Notes: generated from the sequence alone by a model not told the origin. Positions 1 through 13,400 are shown, numbered from the stretch's first letter. The stretch is DNA of 64,000 nucleotides from Orbilia blumenaviensis (GCA_036872755.1 JAVHNS010000003.1:2790001-2854000), one strand, 5' to 3'. Numbers and translations are program-made.

Positions 1-2108
1 AGGAGCTTCTTCCCAGTTGCAGTTCCATTGCAAGACAGGAAAATTCGGGGGGGTCGAAAAACAGGAATTGCAGACAAGTTCGATGCAGGTTTGAGTCGTA
101 TTTGTGGAAAATGCGTTGGAGTTTGTATCAAAAAGGGTTCGGCAAAGGGAAGCGTTTCTATGAATACCCGCCATTGCAGTTGCATCGTTCATGCTAAGCA
201 CAAAAAAGAAGTTGAGGGCGAGCGATGATGCATATTTTGTAGTATGTATGAAATCTAACTAAATGGCAGCCCGTTGAATGGCGAATATGAAACATCCCCA
301 GGGTTGTTTGCTTTGCTATTCGAAGTAGCAAAATATCTCAAGACAGATACCTACTCGCTGTGAAAAAAACAGAGGGCTCTCTAACTCGAGCTCCTCTCCT
401 AAAGTTTTTTTTAAACGACAGTGAAATCATGCGCCGGAAACTTTGGCGGTATTGAGCCACAGCTGTCTTAATATATACCGAAAGTACTTATATAGTCCAA
501 CGAATCGTTCGGGCAATATGCGCAAATTTTTTTATCTTTCTCTTAACAGAACTCTTCTTGAGGTGAACTGTAGACAACAATTGAGACGGCGAAGACACCT
601 GATAATGGGATCATTCGCCTTCCTAAATTTTTCTGCCACAGACGGTTCGGGAGGGAAAGAAAACGAGATACATATTTAAATGTCCTTCTGTTCTATGCCC
701 TCTCACCCGAGCAGGAGCCGAACTGAAGGGCGACTAGGGATTAGCCAAAGGGAACGTAATTGAAACCTTGTTCCCGAGAATCGATAGCGCAAGGCCACTA
801 GAAAAAGGCCGCGATACCTCTTGATGTTTCCAAACCGAGAACAGTTCTGGGCCTAGTCTATCGAGCTAGCTGGTAGCGTCGACATCTTTCTCGTCAAGTG
901 ATAGAGCTAGCCCAGACTTCCCAAAACTTCCTCAGGCAAAAGAAGAAATGCCAGTGTGGCTGGCTTAGCTCCCTTTCTCGACGTCGGAGTGCACTGAGCT
1001 GTCCGGTTCCCTCCCCCATGCAAGATATTGCTTGGGCTAGCCTCTGCCCCAGTTTCTTGGTTGCGGGCACTCGTCAAACACTGACTCTTGGGAGTTCGTC
1101 TCTCTCCTTCTTTCCTTGTCGGGTTCGCCGGCACCACGCACGGCCGGTTGTAAAAACGGATGGAAGAGGCAAGAATCAAGATTAAGTAGCGTTCTCTCTC
1201 TGTGAAAAGGTGCTGTCTGTATGTAAAGTACCAGTATATTATCAATCCGCAGTTCCCCTGCAAAATTGTACGATACGGTTTCCTTCTGTTTTTCTTCTGG
1301 CACGCCGTTGGGTGAACTCCTGCTGTGCATATTTCTCGCTGCATAAGAGCGGAGCCCATTGTCTCTTTCGCCTCCCTTCCATTCCCCTTTGCTGCAGCTC
1401 CGGGTCTGCCCTATCGAGTCGCTTAGAGAGGGAACGACGACGAAGTCTTGGAGGGTTAGGAATATTTCACACCTTGGTATTATTGCCCGGTCCTTGCTTT
1501 GATATAGGGCTCCCGGTCTAGCTTTCCTCCCCTTCGTTTCTTTTTCTTTCTGGTGTCTTTGAACATATAACAAGATCCCCATCCGAAGGACCACCCTTTT
1601 CTTTCGGGTGTTTCTTTTGTTCGTTTCTGCGTTCTGTGGCAGAGACGCCGACGTCAAGTTTTTACAATCCAATTCGAATCTCGAGAGACTTCTCCATAAG
1701 TCTCCCCATCCGTCCTCTTTCTTATTCAAGCCAATTGGCCACCTCCAACAACACACCAACACAATTCCCCATCACCACCACACTCTTCTCATGCCTGGTC
1801 GTGAGGACATATTCTTTGTTTCCTTGCGATAGCAGTAGTAGAAGACGAAGAAGACGAATATAAGACGAGGCTGAGAGTATACAAAAGTAGGAGATTGAAG
1901 AAGAAGAAAAAAGATTGAGGGTTTGTGAGCCTCATCATAAAATATCATATCAATTGAATTGATCCAGCAGAGAAGAAAGAGAGAAACAGAAAGAAACAGA
2001 TATCATAACAATTACAGTTCCCACATATATCTAACCGTATCCTTATATCCTTCCCTCATCGCCATATCCGCCATCCATTGGACCGCCATATCCGCCATTC
2101 TTTCGAGA
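1..2108. other. Intergenic / long leader region upstream of the MFS transporter
   Basis: I see no supportable gene here. Open frames on both strands (for example 907-1359 and 1037-1762 on the minus strand) overlap each other, show no family motif and lie in biased sequence. From about 1510 to 1960 the plus strand turns pyrimidine-rich and then AG-rich, as is common in fungal promoters and 5' untranslated leaders. This part is most likely the promoter and leader of the transporter at 2109. The first 900 bases hold nothing I recognise. Confidence 0.5.
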
Positions 2109-4215
2109 ATGAGAGCGGACCGACACTTAGCGAAGGAATCTTCGTCCGATACCATTCGACCTTCCACCCCGGAGAGAAGAACGAGCAGTCCTTTCACACT
2201 CCCAATACAAAGCACTTCCTGTCTGTCCTTACACACAGACTTTGAGAAGAGACCGCATTCCGCGTGTTCATTCGCTTCCTCGGTTCCTTCTTTGGAACTT
2301 GCGAACTATGATTCCCACCTTGGGAGCCCTCTCCATACGAGGGAGCAGCGTAGTCAATACCTACCCGAGGTTCTGGAAAGAGAACGTAGAGCCCGTCAAA
2401 GAGAGGATGATGACCACACCCAGAGGGAACAAGAGATCCAAAGGATGAGAGCATACCAGAAGGAACTTAACAGCAGTCACAGATTAAGCGCTATCAGCCA
2501 GGTCTCCGATAACAGAATGGAAGACCTCCATCACAATATCACACAGGAAGAATCACCGCGAGGGAGACAAGATTCGATTGCTTCAACCTTGGGGGCGGAC
2601 TCAGAGGCACCCTTAAGATACTATCAGCAACGTCGGATCCGAAGCGTCTCTTCGGCGGGCCAGCTTTCCACCCCAGTCTGCCGAAACTCGATCGTCAGCT
2701 CGTCTCTGAAAAGGGTATCTCGGGCTATGACGTTTTCGGGTAGAACAGACTCTGCACAGATCGACTACTCGAAAAAGCCCCATATCGACCTGGCAGCTTT
2801 GAAAACAATAAGCTCGTCCTCAAAGAGCCTTTTCAATTTAACCTCCAAAGGTTCCATCATAACAAGGGATGGCTCCCAGCCTCCCCATAAATCGGAAGGA
2901 AGTTTATCGGACACTGAGGCACAGCAAGAGAAGGGCGAATTCCACTACCCTGATGGCGGATTCCACGCTTGGGTTCAAGTCTTCGCCGCCTTTCTCCTTC
3001 TTTGCACCGGGTGGGGCATCGTTGTGTCCTACGGTGTATTTGAAACCTACTATAGCACCGGCCTGGATAAACCGTTGGCAAATTCTGCCGGAACATCCCT
3101 AATAGGATCGATCCAGGCTTTCCTTTTGCTCTTCGTCGGTTTCTTTACCGGCCGTCTTTATGACGGCGGACATTTCAGGGCCATCATGTCGACTGGAAGC
3201 ATTCTCATGTGGCTAGGATTGTTCACTACTGGTTTCTGTGGTGAGGTTTATTGGAAAATCCTACTCTGCCAGGGTATAATCACTGGCACGGGTATGGGTT
3301 TTCTGTTCACTCCTTCGGTCGCAATCGTTTCAACATACTTTTATAAGAAGAGGGCTCTGGCGAACGGATTTGTCGCTTCTGGAAGTTCCGTTGGCGGCAT
3401 CATCTTCCCGATCCTCACTCGAAAACTGATACCTGCCCTCGGGTTCAGATACGCCATGATTACCAATTCATTCATTGTCCTTTCGCTTCTCATCCTCAGC
3501 AATCTTATCCTACAACCACGAAAGGATATCCCACCAAGATTAAAGGGTCCTATGATCGACTTTAAGTCGTTCAAGGACCCTACCTATATGCTATTTGTTT
3601 TCGGAATGCTCGCGGCCTACTCCGGCCTCTATATGCCGTTCTTTTATGTTGAAGTCTGGGCCAGGAAGATGGGATTAGACAAGCACGGGCTCGAAACCTT
3701 CTATCTTGTCAGCATTCTCAACGGGGCAAGCACCTTCGGAAGGGTGCTCCCCAATTTTATTGCGGATAGGTAAGGATCCCAGTTAAAGATATAAATTGTG
3801 AATTCTCGCTAACTCTTCTTCCAGAATTGGCTCCATCAATATGCAAATTCCCGCCATGATAATATCTGGTGTTCTCATCCTCTGCTGGCTACCCATGACC
3901 TCCTTCAACGAACTCATCCTCTTCGTCGTTCTTTATGGTTTCTTCTCGGGAGTATTCATATCTCTTCCGCCGGCTTCGGTCGCATCTATCACACCAGATG
4001 TGACATTTTTCGGTGTGCGGATGGGGATGATGTTTAGTATTGCATCAGTGGGAAGTCTGACAGGAACACCCATTTCCGGTGCTTTGATCCATCTTCAAGG
4101 CGGAAGCCTCGATGGAGCTAGAATTTGGAGTGGGTGCATTATGCTGTTCAGCGCTGCCCTCATCATCGCTGCTAGAATCAACGCGAGTGGATGGAAGTGG
4201 CGATGCAAAGTCTAA
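2109..4215 (+). CDS. MFS transporter, monocarboxylate (MCT/SLC16-like) family
   Basis: Likely a plasma-membrane proton-coupled carrier of monocarboxylates or related small acids; the substrate cannot be read from the sequence. Two exons, 2109-3769 and 3825-4215, flank a 55-bp intron (GTAAGG donor, CTAAC branch site, CCAG acceptor) and give 683 residues. The join restores the family stretch GRVLPNFIADRIGSINM. A first transmembrane helix begins near residue 280 right after DGGFHAW, matching the (D/E)GG motif that opens helix 1 in fungal MCT proteins. About twelve hydrophobic segments follow to the C-terminus. The first ~275 residues are a polar, Ser/Arg/Glu-rich cytoplasmic tail, long for the family. 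The ATG at 2109 (A at -3) was chosen; the frame is open upstream to 1959 but has no ATG there. Family call firm, substrate unknown. Confidence 0.9.
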
Positions 4216-7159
4216 TGGCCTTTGAAGTCACATCATCATTATCATTTTTTCATATTTTATTCTTATATTTTTTACTTGATTCGTTGTCATCTACCCTTTA
4301 TCCTTTCCTCTTTTCTTTCTCTTTTTCTTTTCTTGCTTGGAGCTCTCACGCATTTTTGCAACTGGTGCATAACGAACTGGAGTTCAACTGACATTTTATC
4401 ATTAAGTTATATTGTTTAATCTGGGGTTTTACATATATCATTCCTTTTGTCGCAAAAAATTCTTTGCACGGATACGAATACGAGCGGGGAGGAATAACGG
4501 AATGCGGTCACGAAGGGAGTTTTACGGGCTTCAAATGTGACTCAGCGAGTTTTTTTTTTTTTTTTTTTCCTACCATTTTTTCAGATTTTTTTTTTTCTTC
4601 TCAGATTTCATTTCTAGGATTAGCGGTCTACAGTATGGGGAGGAGGAAAGAGAGATTGGAACAGGATCTTTCCTGGAGCTCGAAGCTCTTATGGTAGATA
4701 CGGTTTCTGTACATATAAATCGCAAAATGCGCGAGCGTGATATATAGTGCTGGAAGGCATACGCGCTTCCAATCCTGATACCAATCAAAATAATTCACCA
4801 GGTCAAACTTTGTTCCCTTGAAGAGTAACCAAATCCAAAAACCACTTAATTCGTAGCTATTCTTGCGTGCTTTCCCAATATAATATCATCTTCACTGTTT
4901 ATCACCATTGCGCAATATCTACCCCGATAAACCCTTCCCCCCAAAAAAACACCTCATCCCCGGAATCTCAAACTTCAAAACCTGATCTTCAGTATCTTTA
5001 ATCCAGGAAGGTGGTCAAATAATAATTCCGACCGACAAGGGTCTCTAAAAGGTCTGTGCGGTCACAAAGCGAAAAAAACGGACTGGCGTCGACATGTCGA
5101 CGACGGGGCGAACAGATCCGTGCTCTCCAATGCAAGCGTGGCTGTCTATCATCACCCATACAACCCCCCTCCTCGCCAGATCAGGGATAAGCTTAAGCTC
5201 AGGCGAATACGAACAATTCAGATCCAGGTCTCGAACGAACTCTACCTTCCGTACCCTGCGGGATAAGGGTTAACTAAACTGGCGGTAGAATGCAACTTGG
5301 GCCAATTTGTGGGGTTTTTGCGAAAGGACAAGAGTATTCGAACCCCTCACCCCCAGCCGCTTTAACTCCTAGGCCTAGCTAAACTACTAGGTCTTCGTTT
5401 GGCGATGATGCTTGTCTGCATTGCAGTAGTATATGTGCGTACGTACGTACAAAAACATGAGGCTTTAACCTCATTGATTGCTAATTACGTTCGTCGAGAC
5501 TACAGTACAGCTTGCCCCGGCAGTTCTGATATATCGAGACACCCACCATGCTAACACTATATCAATGCATATATGTATACTATTCGAGGGAAACCCGCCG
5601 AGCCCCTTGTCCAAGAAGATAAGAGAGGACATTTCATGCATCTCAGCCGTTTTCCTGGGCGAACAAGCAAAGCAAAACTGATACTCTCTCTACAGTTCTA
5701 TCTTTTTTGTCTCTGTTTGTTTTGAAGTTGCAGGTTTCCCACCCCCCTCAAAAAATCCAGACCGGGCTTGACCGGGGAAAAGAGAATAAGAAGGAAAGAA
5801 GAAAAATACGAACCAAAAAACCGCAATCCCGAGCCGTGAACCGCTTGTTCATCCGATTCGCACGAAAACGGGAGACCCTAACACTTTCCACAAAAGATCC
5901 CTGCTTTTTAAACCCCGGGTCTTGCTCTTCGATATAATACATTCTTTTGACGAAAAGTCGATGGAATGCAAAGACAAGACACCAACATGCAAAAGACGTG
6001 ACTGTTTTTCTTTTTGGTGGTTTCTTTGCGATCGGAGTTTCAGAAGTCACGGATACCACGCGGGCTGGGGAAGAAGTGGAGAAACCACTTCGTGGCAACG
6101 GCCCTGTGGAATACCGAACCAAAATCTCGACACTAATGCAGCATCGAAACCCGCCCAGGTTTTTTCCTTCTATCAAGCATCAATAATATCTCTTACTACA
6201 AGTATTCCAATTACAATCCCGTGCTAAAACCAAACGAGAATTTCCAAGAGAGACTTGTCTCGATTTCCAGGAGAAACGGAAAGAATAGAAAGGAAACAAA
6301 AAAAAAGACTAAATCTGAGGAATTGAGAAAGGAACCAATACCAGTGGCAATGCAATGGAAGATAACGAAGAAAACTCGGGATCTCGATTTCATATTGTTT
6401 CCTCGAGTCTTCGTCCAGAGACACATCCAATTAGCAAATAGACCCACCTTGATTGGAGGGATAAATAGGGCGAGATCTCCAGGGGTCTGCAAGAGGCCTA
6501 GCCGGCTCAATGGACCGGAAGCGAGCCAGCTTGCCGATGGATAGAGGTGGACTCCGAATATCCGGCTCGAGTCGAATACCCGTTCTGATCAATTAGAAGG
6601 AAGATGCCGAATCCTCAAGCAACGGCATCCGGAGAATCTTTGACGGCATGCCGAAGTTGATAAAGAGCGGCGATGTAGCACGCTCCATCCTTTCCCCGGA
6701 TTTGTGTTCTAAAAAAATCCATAACGGTAATCTCGATCTCAAAATTGACGTATAGGAAAAATCTCCGGAAACGTTACCCAGCATCTGTCAAAAAACGGAA
6801 GAAGTGCACGAGGGTCGTATCAGAAAAAGCGAAGGACAGAGTACCACGTCGCACCGGGTACAATAGTACAGCCTGCTTTAGCTAATTTGGACGTCATCGA
6901 ATTAATTCCGTAAGTCCCGGCTGTTCTTTACATAAATGTAGATAGAACAGTGCAGTTGAACTTCGTAACATGCAGATTGTATCCTGCACCTCGTCGATAT
7001 CTTTTCACATTTCACAAGGTTAGCCAAGGACCCTAAGCGTGCAAGGAGTAGCAGCGAAGTCGGAAGGCCGAAGACAGAAGGGATTAGACGGGGAATCTGG
7101 GCGCCACAATATACAACAGAGTCAACACGCTAGCGACACAAGAAGATAGGAATATCACG
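4216..7159. other. Intergenic region between the transporter and the lactate dehydrogenase
   Basis: About 2.9 kb with no gene I can support. It contains a homopolymer run of T near 4551-4568, a second T-rich patch near 4587-4596, and a perfect 16-bp palindrome at 5087-5102. Short open frames (for example 5748-6176 minus, 5922-6227 plus) begin at non-ATG codons or match no family. The last few hundred bases are presumably the promoter of the gene starting at 7160. Confidence 0.5.
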
Positions 7160-8856
7160 ATGTCGGAGCTCAGAAAGTGGGATGCAAAGGAAGGTTGAAA
7201 AAACAAGCCCCCTTTCCCTAAGACAAAAAGAATAAATGTAAAAGCAAAAGGTACAATGATAGGAGCCACGATCTAATACTACTTTTCTCTTTCTTATCAC
7301 ACTACAGTTGCGAAGCATAATACGCCAGAAAGCTGCTGGGTCATTCTCTACGGAAATGTCTACGATGTGACCGACTTCCTCCCGTCGCATCCAGGTGGCG
7401 CTAAAATAATACTTCAACTAGCTGGTAAAGATGCTACGGAAGACTATGATCCGGTGCATCCACGAGGAATACTCGAATCGTCCTTGCCACTTTCCGCAAA
7501 CCTAGGACCCATAGACGAAAATACAGTTGTCAAAGCCGAACCCACAGTGGCCAATAACCCGAATCTTATTCTCGAAGACGTCCCGATCGCCAACCTATTG
7601 AATCTTAATGACTTTGAAGCTGAAGCCAAGAAAAAGCTATCGGAAAAAGCATGGGCATACTATTACTCTGGCGCGGACGACCTATTATCTAAAGAGCTGA
7701 ACAGCACCGCATTCTCTCAGATCCTATTTCGGCCGCGCGTGTTCATCGATGTTACAAAATGCGACCTCTCAACTACGCTAATGGGCATTAAGGCCGCGTC
7801 ACCACTATATGTCGCCCCAGCGGCAATGGCAAGATTGGGTCACACGGACGGTGAACGCGGTATTGCGATTGCATGCGGGAGGAAAGGGATCATTCAAGTG
7901 GTATCGAATAATGCTTCTATGTCGGTAGAAGAAATCGTCGACTCGCCAGTGAGCCAGGAACAAAGCTGGGGTTTTCAGCTATACATCCAGGACAAGCGGG
8001 AAAAATCAATCGATATACTCCGTAGGATCGAAGAAACGGGGAAGTACAAGTTCGTAGTTCTAACGCTCGATGCACCCGTGCCAGGCAAGCGAGAGCACGA
8101 CGAGCGTGCGAAGAACTCAGGAAACCTGGCGTTGACATCTGGGGTTGGCACCGGGTCAGCTGCAGCTGGAGGTGGCGGGTTGGGGAAAGCACTGTTTGCG
8201 GGAACTGCTGCAGATTTAACCTGGAAAACAACGCTACCTTGGCTTCGGAAGGCTACCAAGCTGCCGATAATTCTGAAAGGCTTACAAACCTGGGAGGACG
8301 CGAAGTTGGCGAGCGAGGAGCCAAATGTGGCGGGCATTATCCTTTCAAATCATGGTGGAAGAGGGCTGGATACCGCACCTCCCTCGGTATACACGCTATT
8401 AGAGATGCGGCGGTATTGCCCCGAGGTCTTCGGGAAGATTGAGGTGTGGGTTGACGGCGGCATCAAGAGAGGAACGGATGTTGTGAAGGCGCTCTGCCTT
8501 GGGGCAAAGGCAGTTGGCATTGGGCGCGGAGCTCTCTTCGGCCTTAGCGTTGGCGGAATCGAAGGCGTGGAGCGAGTCATTGATAGTAGGTTTATCCCGA
8601 TGAATATTATTCTTCCAAGTAGGACTAACCTAGTTCCAAAACAGTAATTCATGAAGAAATGGCGACATGTATCAGACTACTGGGTGCAGGATGCATCGAT
8701 GATCTTGGAATGCAATATGTATGGCTTACGGTTTTTCGATCCTGGTTGAGCTCCGCTAACAAACATCATGAACAGGTTAACACCCGAGCTCTTGACCCAC
8801 TTATCTGGCGTCCAGAGGATGAAATCTTGGAATATCGCCTGAAGGCAAAGCTCTGA
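7160..8856 (+). CDS. Cytochrome b2-type L-lactate (2-hydroxyacid) dehydrogenase, FMN-dependent
   Basis: Oxidises L-lactate or a similar 2-hydroxyacid at FMN and passes electrons through a cytochrome b5 domain. Four exons (7160-7193, 7308-8585, 8645-8718, 8776-8856) encode 488 residues. The joins restore [32 protein letters not shown] and [15 protein letters not shown]. Residues 1-80 form the heme domain, with ligand candidates His39 (in HPGG) and His62 (in DPVHP). Residues about 110-470 form the FMN barrel, with SNHGGRG (catalytic His360, Arg363) and [25 protein letters not shown]. Intron 1 (114 bp) has a non-standard GTTGAA donor and is the weakest boundary. The N-terminus runs directly into the heme domain with no mitochondrial presequence, unlike yeast Cyb2, so a cytosolic location or a different hydroxyacid is possible. 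Confidence 0.92.
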
Positions 8857-9308
8857 AGTATCCATCTATAGTCAGTCAGTATTTTTTAGCGTAAGGATTA
8901 ACTGTATGATAAGAGTTGGTTATATTCTGGTACGACCATATGATCAAGGATAAATATTAATGCATCGACTACGTTCCGAATCTCTCCGTGCCGCGTTAAT
9001 TATGAACAAGAACAATGCAGCTTCGGAGCAGTATTACTACAATAATGATGATGATATATGTTACAATCGCAGGGTAAAACGGGCCATGAGTCCTCCAGGA
9101 AAAAAGTCGATAAGCCCGCTATCTTGGTAAAAGCAAGAATGAATGAAAGAAAGGGCTAAAAGTCAGATGTTCCGCATCCGATGCGACAAAACCGAAGCAC
9201 CAAAACCAAGATGAAAATATATCTATACCACCAGTTCTAAACCCGAGTTTTCCATCCCGGGGTGTCCGTAAGTTCTATAAGCAGTAAACGCCCCAATACT
9301 TTCCACAT
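8857..9308. other. Short convergent intergenic spacer
   Basis: The dehydrogenase (plus) and the thioesterase (minus) are transcribed toward each other, so this 450-bp spacer should hold both 3' ends. It is AT-rich near 8880-9060. No separate gene is seen. Confidence 0.5.
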
Positions 9309-10471
9309 TTACGCCCAGGAGAGCCCAAGGATAGAGGCTGGGTAGCCAGAAACTCTATTTCCGACCCGCTCATTGCCCTTCTCAAACTCTCCTTCCAGGG
9401 CATCGAGACCAAGCATGTGGTGCGCTGTCTTGAGTCCCTGCTTTCTCAAACGTTCAATGGTCTCCCAATCCCACTTTGTGATCTTGTCTACTAACTCCAG
9501 CTGCTCCTCCTCTATGGCAAGACTGTCGTCTGAAGACGACTGCTTGATAATTGCTGGGGTACTAGTGCCAGCATCGCTACCGGCATTCGACTCAGTGTCA
9601 AGATGCTGCAAATGTGGGTGTAGCACCTCAGTCTTAACAATCAAATCCGCGCTCTCCATCAGCCCCGCGGGCTTCGCCATATTTGCATCCTCAGTAACAA
9701 CCGGAGCCTCCGGCTTCTTTGGAAGTAGCCCGGATTCCTCCAGGACTTCATGTGGCGGTATCGTCTTCCTTTCCACCTTGAAAACGTACTTGCTGAGGGA
9801 GCTAGCATAGATCTTCCTCTTCCCACCGTGCTTAGGATCACCCTTCGCACTCACGAAGTGACTGACGACGAAGAACCACTTGTTATCCCAGCCAAGTACT
9901 CTGCTCCAAACCTCGTATTTTTCATAAGGTTTGATCTCTCGCCTAAATAGCGACATGACACCTCCCAACGCGACATAGAGAGGTTTGTCACCCCTCTGCC
10001 GCCGCAATCGGAGAGATTTCTTGATAAGATGCGCGACAAGGTGCGTACGCGCGATATCAAGATCGGAGAAGTACGTAGAGTTCGATTTGTGATAGTTGAA
10101 ATCGCATTCGTATAGCGGTGCTCGAGCGACAATTTTAACGGGAGCAAAGAGCTGTGTGGGGTTCGGTAGGATACGACGGCGGGACATAAGGTGGATGTAG
10201 AGGGCGTACCAGAAGCGGGTCTATGTTGTACAACCGTGATAATTTTAACTTTACTACTCGATTTACGGCAAACTCTAAGGGTGTATATATGTGTACTTAC
10301 GTGCCAGAAGAATGGGATGACCTTGAGATTAGCCAGGACGATAAGAACAGCCATGAGACGTCCGACTTTACTGAAGGTCATACTTCGCGGGTTGGCGTAC
10401 GCTGCGCCGGCAAGCAGCAACGAACGAATGTTGTTTACGAGCGGGGTGGTGATTGTGCTTATGAGTGGCAT
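9309..10471 (-). CDS. Thioesterase-like hotdog protein (THEM6 / 4HBT_2 family)
   Basis: Predicted acyl-thioester hydrolase-like protein of 360 residues; no substrate can be assigned. On the minus strand exon 1 is 10471-10301 and exon 2 is 10220-9309, split by an 80-bp phase-0 intron (GTAAGT donor, ATAG acceptor). The join gives IPFFWH followed by TRFWYALYIHL. Exon 1 codes for a hydrophobic N-terminal segment (about residues 35-60), a likely membrane anchor as in THEM6 proteins. The hotdog domain covers about residues 70-210, with ECDFNYHKSNSTYFSDLDIAR (the family's YECDxxxHxxNxxYxxDxDxAR core). The last ~130 residues are acidic and Ser-rich and look unstructured. The start ATG at 10471 has A at -3; an internal ATG at 10187 would delete the anchor. 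Confidence 0.85.
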
Positions 10472-13400
10472 CGTGGCGTTCCCTCGAGTTTTAGCGACCC
10501 GGATATACTACCGATAAGATAGAATAGAATAGAAATAGGACGTATATGACAAAGGAGAGACGCCCGGAAGGGGGTGGAAGTTGAAGCTGAAGTTCGTCAG
10601 TTCAACGTCACGGCCAACACAACAACGCGGGCTGATCAAGCAAGCTGCAGGGGCCTGTTTACTAGCAGAAAAGGGGCAGTTTATCCGGATCGAGTGAGGC
10701 TACGACGAGAACGGTAGATGAACAGAAGAATAGAAGACGATGTCGAGGGAAGGAAAAGGAAGGTTGGATGCTTATAATCCTGCGGCAATATCTCCGGATG
10801 AATCCGCCAAACGGGTCGGCCGTGTCCAAAGCTCCGTTGACGTGGTCTCCACAATGCAAAAGCCGTATCGTAGTAGGTATACGGCTGTCTAAGTTTTAGA
10901 TTAAAAGCACATGCGACTTTTCTTGATGGGAAACGAGGAAACCAGTCAGCAACGAACAGATCGGATGAAGGTGAGCCCGCTTTTTTGCAGGAACTAAATA
11001 GCTAGCGTGGGGGAATTGCAGAGGGAGGCTGGCTTAGTCAGTGGCGAGATACCGAGGGACAAGACTTTGGGTCTCGCGCACCTCCATGAAATTGCATATT
11101 GTAGAGAAAGAAAAAAAAGTGGAGAGCAAACATGGTTCAGTTCAACGGTTTCAACCAACGTCATCCCGATAGAAGAGGTAAATTGTCCGCTGGGGCTGGT
11201 TTAGCTTACAATCTCTATTCATCCAATCTCCGGAACACTGTATCCCTATTTTTATTCTTTTTGTAACAAGGAAGTGGTATCTCGAAGTTTGGTCGGCATG
11301 AATTGGGGTTGAACAAAAATTGAGCTGATTGGTGTTACACAACGCGAATGAACTTCAAAATGCAACAGAGGCCGTATCGATAGGCATCGACAGCCTCAAA
11401 CTGGCCGGGAATGGCAGTATAAATAAGTCCCACCTGGGAGCCACGAGAGGAGGGAAATGCATCCGTGTGGCCATCTTAGCTGGAAAACCAGGCCGCAGTG
11501 GCTCGCCTGATCTGTGAATTCGCGTCATTTGCTATCAGAAATTGAAGGGACAGGGGCTTTCGAGATATCGAAATGTGATTAGAATCCGAAAAAAGTTACT
11601 TGTCGCATAGCTGAACCTGTCAGCAAAGCATGCACGTATTACTCTGATAGGTACATGTACGTTTCATCGCGAGAAGCCACAATAGGCATGGCAGGAGCTT
11701 TGTAGAAAGAGTCTCGGCCTGGAGTATCAACGAAAGGCCCATGGAGGAGTTCGTCAACGGTCGATCTTAGCATTTAAAAGGGAGAAATATATCTTATAGT
11801 AGATCCCGATGCCGCACTGACAAGCTGAGGAGGTGGTGGAGACAACGGCGCAGCTGTGGCGATGAGGTGGGCGAAGGGGTAAGGTAGACTACTAGAGGAT
11901 ATCTTTGTAACTACAGGGGAAAGGAGTAGTTACTGGAATGTGCGGAAGATATGCTGAAGGGGACCATTACTCTCCTATACTGGCTGGGTATTGAATTCTC
12001 TGTTTCTACGGCCTCTAATTGCAACTTTATTGGGTTTCCTGTGTTCCCGCCGTCCGATCTGCAATATATTTACACTGCGTCCTCTAGTTCATGATCAAGG
12101 TAGACATATTCCGGTTAGGGACATGCAACTTTAGCATTAGGGAAAAGAGGAGAGATATTTCAATCAACTTTCTGGTGACAAGAATAGCAATACTCTCGGA
12201 TGAGTGTCCTATATCGCCCAGGAAAGTGGGGCATCAGAGCTCGAGCTTTTATGTTGGAAACTGAGGGGTGGTGTGGTTCTGGACCAAGGGATGCTGCATG
12301 CGAAACAAAGTGGCTCGGTTGCATTCCATAGTTCATAAGCGTGGCGGGAGTAACACCGAGTCATTTATCGCTGTATAAAATATTATTTACGCACAGATCT
12401 GAAAGCTCTATTATACGCACGGTCCAATCCTGATCTTGATTGGACATTTTATACAGCTCCACTCTCACTACCGCATAACTGCACGCAATAGACTAAAGGG
12501 ATGCAATGGGAAATGATTCGTGCGACCGCCAGTTAACATCGAACTCGTTTGTCCGGGACGACTACCTCAACCGGGCAGCCTCCCGGAAAATATCATTTTT
12601 ATCCCCAACAAAAAAAACGAAAAGTATGAAGGCTCAACGCAAATATCGAAAAAATGCTTTTGGCCGCCGACGCTAACTCATCGAGGAAAGATCTAGGCGA
12701 CCCTGCATGACGACGGCAAGGTATATTATTGGCCGGTAGAGCAAGATCCCTAGCTAGGGGTGATCCCTTTCACATGCTAGTTTTGGAAGAAGCCGATATC
12801 GTACTGTGAGGGTTTTTTGGCAAGAGTTTTCCATCTGATATCGATAATGGACGGGACATATCGATAATTCGGAGGGTCAAGCTTTTTTTTCTTATGGGAA
12901 CCTTAACACAACTTCTCCATTTGATCGCGAAAATGCGGAGAAATTGGAGAGACGGCTGAGCAGTCAAGGCAAGGCGTTCAAGCGACATTGCAACCTGGTT
13001 GAACACGAACTGGGTTTTGAGTACTGCCCCGAACAACTGCTTACCCCCATCATATAGACGGGCATGCAGTTCATGCAAGAAATGCTGTAACTTAACCCAT
13101 TCATCTTTTGAAGTTCGGTTGAAATTGCGGGCCAATGGAACGGTTGGTTGCAAACAGCATTGACTTTTTGCATTTGAGACTTTCAACATCCAAATAATAC
13201 CACACCTGTATATAGGTGCGTTTGTGGATATGCAGTTTTCGACCCCCATGCAGCCATGCTTTTTTCTTTTCTTTCTTCTCTTCGCGCTCGCCATTTGGTT
13301 AGCTGGCCAATATAGTAAGCTGTCATAAGTCTAGCCATTCCATTCATGTAATCCATAGACAGACAATATAGGAAGAGGGGAGACAGAAAGCGTGTCCCAT

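Noticed and set aside
907..1762. Overlapping minus-strand open frames upstream of the transporter
   Set aside because: Mutually overlapping, biased composition, no domain, and located in the probable transporter leader.
5748..6176. 142-codon minus-strand frame in the 4.2-7.2 kb spacer
   Set aside because: Begins at a non-ATG codon, no family likeness, overlapped by equally long plus-strand frames.
7367..8647. Single-exon reading of the dehydrogenase
   Set aside because: It would lack the N-terminal half of the heme domain and end in a non-conserved tail; splicing restores both ends of the family sequence.
12770..13294. 174-codon ATG-initiated minus-strand frame
   Set aside because: No motif, C at -3, and low-complexity Lys/Arg start from an A/G-rich tract; could be a gene but nothing supports it beyond length.
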